Shown here: positions 5,909 to 7,380 of the stretch, in pieces
Layout of the letters: each line of letters begins with the position of its first letter
Position numbering within the stretch: position 1 is the first letter of the stretch
DNA from: Halomonas sp.
Lineage (GTDB): Bacteria; Pseudomonadota; Gammaproteobacteria; Pseudomonadales; Oleiphilaceae
DNA length: 7,380 nucleotides
Assembly: GCA_007135745.1 (NCBI GenBank)
Contig: SLIH01000158.1
Span: 1 to 7,380 of the forward strand
Direction of reading: 5' to 3'
The notes under the pieces: model-generated
The model's database searches: none
What the model saw: the letters and a program-made list of their open reading frames with translations, nothing else
What the model was told of the DNA's origin: nothing
Program-made: the position numbers and the translations under genes

Positions 5909-6411
5909 ATGCACCGCAACCGGCCCCTGAAACCCTGCTGGATGAGCGTGATCGTGAAATCATCCAGGCCACCCAGAAAGGCATGCCCCTGGCGGTGGAA
6001 CCCTACCGGGTTCTGGCGCAGCAGCTGGCGATGCCAGAGGCGGAGTTGAAGGAGCGCCTGCAGCGCATGAAAGACAGCGGCGCCATTCGCCGCATCGCCG
6101 CCATTCCCCAGCATTACGCTCTGGGGATCCGCGCCAACGGCATGTCGGTCTGGGACGTGGATGACCGGCTTGTGGACGAGCTGGGAAAGCAGGTCGGTGA
6201 ACTGTCGTTCGTCAGTCACAGCTACCGACGACCCCGGCACCGACCGCACTGGCCCTACAACCTCTTTGCCATGGTCCATGGCCGTAACCGCGAGGAAGTG
6301 GAAGCGCAGGTTGCGGAAATCGAAAAACTGCTCGGCGATGCCTGCCGCAGTCACGACATTCTATACAGCAGCCGCCTGCTCAAGAAGACAGGTCTTCGAC
6401 TCAGGGGCTGA
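5905..6411 (+). CDS. nirH: Siroheme decarboxylase subunit NirH (AsnC/Lrp fold)
   Basis: NirH is a 168-residue siroheme decarboxylase subunit paired with NirG and closest in this window to NirL. After a short proline-rich start it has the winged-helix-like region (about 15-65, SGAIRRIAAIPQH). The Lrp-like domain has RANGMSVWDVDD (76-87) and the signature HSYRRPRHRPHWPYNLF (105-121), followed by VHG. The histidines in this signature (105, 112, 115) make NirH a good candidate for supplying active-site residues. The ATG overlaps the nirG stop. The C-terminus LYSSRLLKKTGLRLRG is typical. The gene ends 10 bases before nirJ. Confidence 0.95.
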   Translation: MNAPQPAPETLLDERDREIIQATQKGMPLAVEPYRVLAQQLAMPEAELKERLQRMKDSGAIRRIAAIPQHYALGIRANGMSVWDVDDRLVDELGKQVGELSFVSHSYRRPRHRPHWPYNLFAMVHGRNREEVEAQVAEIEKLLGDACRSHDILYSSRLLKKTGLRLRG

Positions 6412-6421
6412 AGGAGGCACC

Positions 6422-7380
6422 ATGTTTCGCATATCGCAGTACATGAATGAACTGCTCAACCCCACCCCGGTGGGGCCGCCACGCAAGCCCTCCGGACCGG
6501 TGGTGATCTGGAACCTGATTCGCCGCTGCAATCTTGCCTGCAAGCACTGCTACTCGATTTCCGCGGATTATGACTTTGCCGGGGAGCTCAGCACCGAGGA
6601 AGTCTACCGGGTGATGGATGACCTCTACGCCTACGGTACCCGCGTGCTTATCCTCTCCGGCGGCGAGCCGCTGATGCGCCCGGATATCTTCGATATCTCG
6701 CGCCGGGCAAAGGACATGGGATTCTACGTGGGGCTTTCCACCAACGGCACCCTGATCGACGAGAACAACATCGACGACATCGCCGCCATCGGTTACGACT
6801 ACGTCGGCATCAGCCTTGACGGCATTGGCGCAACCCACGACGAGTTCCGCCGCATGAAGGGCGCTTTCGATCTTTCCATGGCTGCGGTCAGGCTCTGCAA
6901 TCAGCATGGTATCAAGGTGGGGCTGCGCTTCACGCTCACCCAGGACAACGCCGAGGAACTGCCCAACCTGCTCGCCCTGATGGAAGAGCATGACGTGGAC
7001 AAGTTCTATCTCTCGCACCTCAATTATGCCGGTCGAGGGGATCGCAACCGGGCCAGCGACGCCCACCTGAACATGACCCGCGAGGCCATGAACACCCTGT
7101 TCGACACCGCCCTGCAGGCCGCGCGCGAAGGCAAGCATCGCGAATTCGTGACCGGCAACAATGACGCCGATGGCGTCTACCTGCTGCAGTGGGTGCGCGC
7201 GCACTTCCCGGAGCAAGCCGATCACATCGAGAAAAAACTGCTCAACTGGGGCGGCAATTCCTCGGGCGTCAACGTCGCCAATATCGACAATCTGGGCAAC
7301 GTCCACCCGGATACCATGTGGTGGAACTACACCCTCGGCAACGTGCGCGAGCGGAAATTCGGGGAGATATGGGATGACAC
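6422..7380 (+). CDS. nirJ: Radical SAM heme d1 biosynthesis protein NirJ (3' end cut by window)
   Basis: NirJ is the cytoplasmic radical SAM enzyme that acts on 12,18-didecarboxysiroheme to remove propionate side chains on the way to the dioxo groups of heme d1. The window holds 319 complete codons of a protein usually near 390 residues. The frame has no stop before the edge. The radical SAM cluster motif CNLACKHC is at 36-43 (Cys36, 40, 43). SAM-site features are LSGGEP (78-83), STNGTLID (107-114) and VGISLDG (128-134). A typical NirJ segment, GGNSSGVNVANIDNLGNVHP, spans 277-296. Cysteines for an auxiliary SPASM-type cluster are not in this part and would have to lie beyond the edge. The ATG follows AAGGAGG (6411-6417) by 4 bases, the strongest Shine-Dalgarno within the operon. 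Homologues include PqqE and the alternative-heme enzyme AhbC, but the context fixes NirJ. Confidence 0.96.
   Translation, partial: MFRISQYMNELLNPTPVGPPRKPSGPVVIWNLIRRCNLACKHCYSISADYDFAGELSTEEVYRVMDDLYAYGTRVLILSGGEPLMRPDIFDISRRAKDMGFYVGLSTNGTLIDENNIDDIAAIGYDYVGISLDGIGATHDEFRRMKGAFDLSMAAVRLCNQHGIKVGLRFTLTQDNAEELPNLLALMEEHDVDKFYLSHLNYAGRGDRNRASDAHLNMTREAMNTLFDTALQAAREGKHREFVTGNNDADGVYLLQWVRAHFPEQADHIEKKLLNWGGNSSGVNVANIDNLGNVHPDTMWWNYTLGNVRERKFGEIWDD

Noticed and set aside
4466..6411. nirD, nirL, nirG and nirH as AsnC/Lrp transcriptional regulators
   Set aside because: They have the fold, but four in a row within a heme d1 operon and with the siroheme decarboxylase signatures identify enzyme subunits.
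6401..7306. 301-codon minus-strand frame opposite nirJ
   Set aside because: The plus strand encodes the radical SAM protein NirJ with its cysteine motif and a Shine-Dalgarno sequence; the antisense frame has neither family features nor a convincing start.
1..7380. CRISPR arrays, insertion sequences, tRNA or rRNA genes
   Set aside because: I saw no regularly spaced repeats, transposase-like frames with terminal repeats, or tRNA/rRNA-like segments on either strand.

Overview
The window holds most of a denitrification nir locus. On the minus strand lies nirS, which encodes the periplasmic cytochrome cd1 nitrite reductase. Divergent from it on the plus strand runs nirE-nirC-nirF-nirD-nirL-nirG-nirH-nirJ, which makes heme d1, the cofactor NirS needs. 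nirJ is cut by the window's right edge. The GC-rich coding sequence and the protein sequences suggest a proteobacterial denitrifier, probably a gammaproteobacterium. The species cannot be fixed from the sequence alone.

Layout: bases 1-151 hold the 3' side of nirS, with a strand-specific intrinsic terminator (about 104-138), a second inverted repeat next to it (67-113), and a possible start of another minus-strand gene at base 14. nirS occupies 152-1771. The 364-base divergent control region (1772-2135) contains two FNR/DNR-type boxes. One (1906-1919) is placed for nirS and one (2028-2041) for nirE. From 2136 the biosynthetic genes form a very compact operon. Every junction from nirE to nirH overlaps, by 4 to 28 bases, and the only gap is 10 bases before nirJ, which has its own strong Shine-Dalgarno sequence.

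How the genes work together: NirE methylates uroporphyrinogen III to precorrin-2, which is oxidised and metallated to siroheme by enzymes outside the window. NirD, NirL, NirG and NirH decarboxylate siroheme to 12,18-didecarboxysiroheme. NirJ, a radical SAM enzyme, replaces propionate side chains on the way to the dioxo ring. NirF acts late in the periplasm, and the final dehydrogenase NirN is not in this window. NirC is a small periplasmic cytochrome c. The finished heme d1 goes into NirS, which reduces nitrite to nitric oxide under low oxygen.

I do not see a previously undescribed system here. The points most worth a second look are the paired but different control boxes, the short N-terminus of NirS, the visible NirS/NirF kinship including candidate heme-ligand histidines, the asymmetric histidines of the NirL/NirH pair, and the hairpins after nirS.
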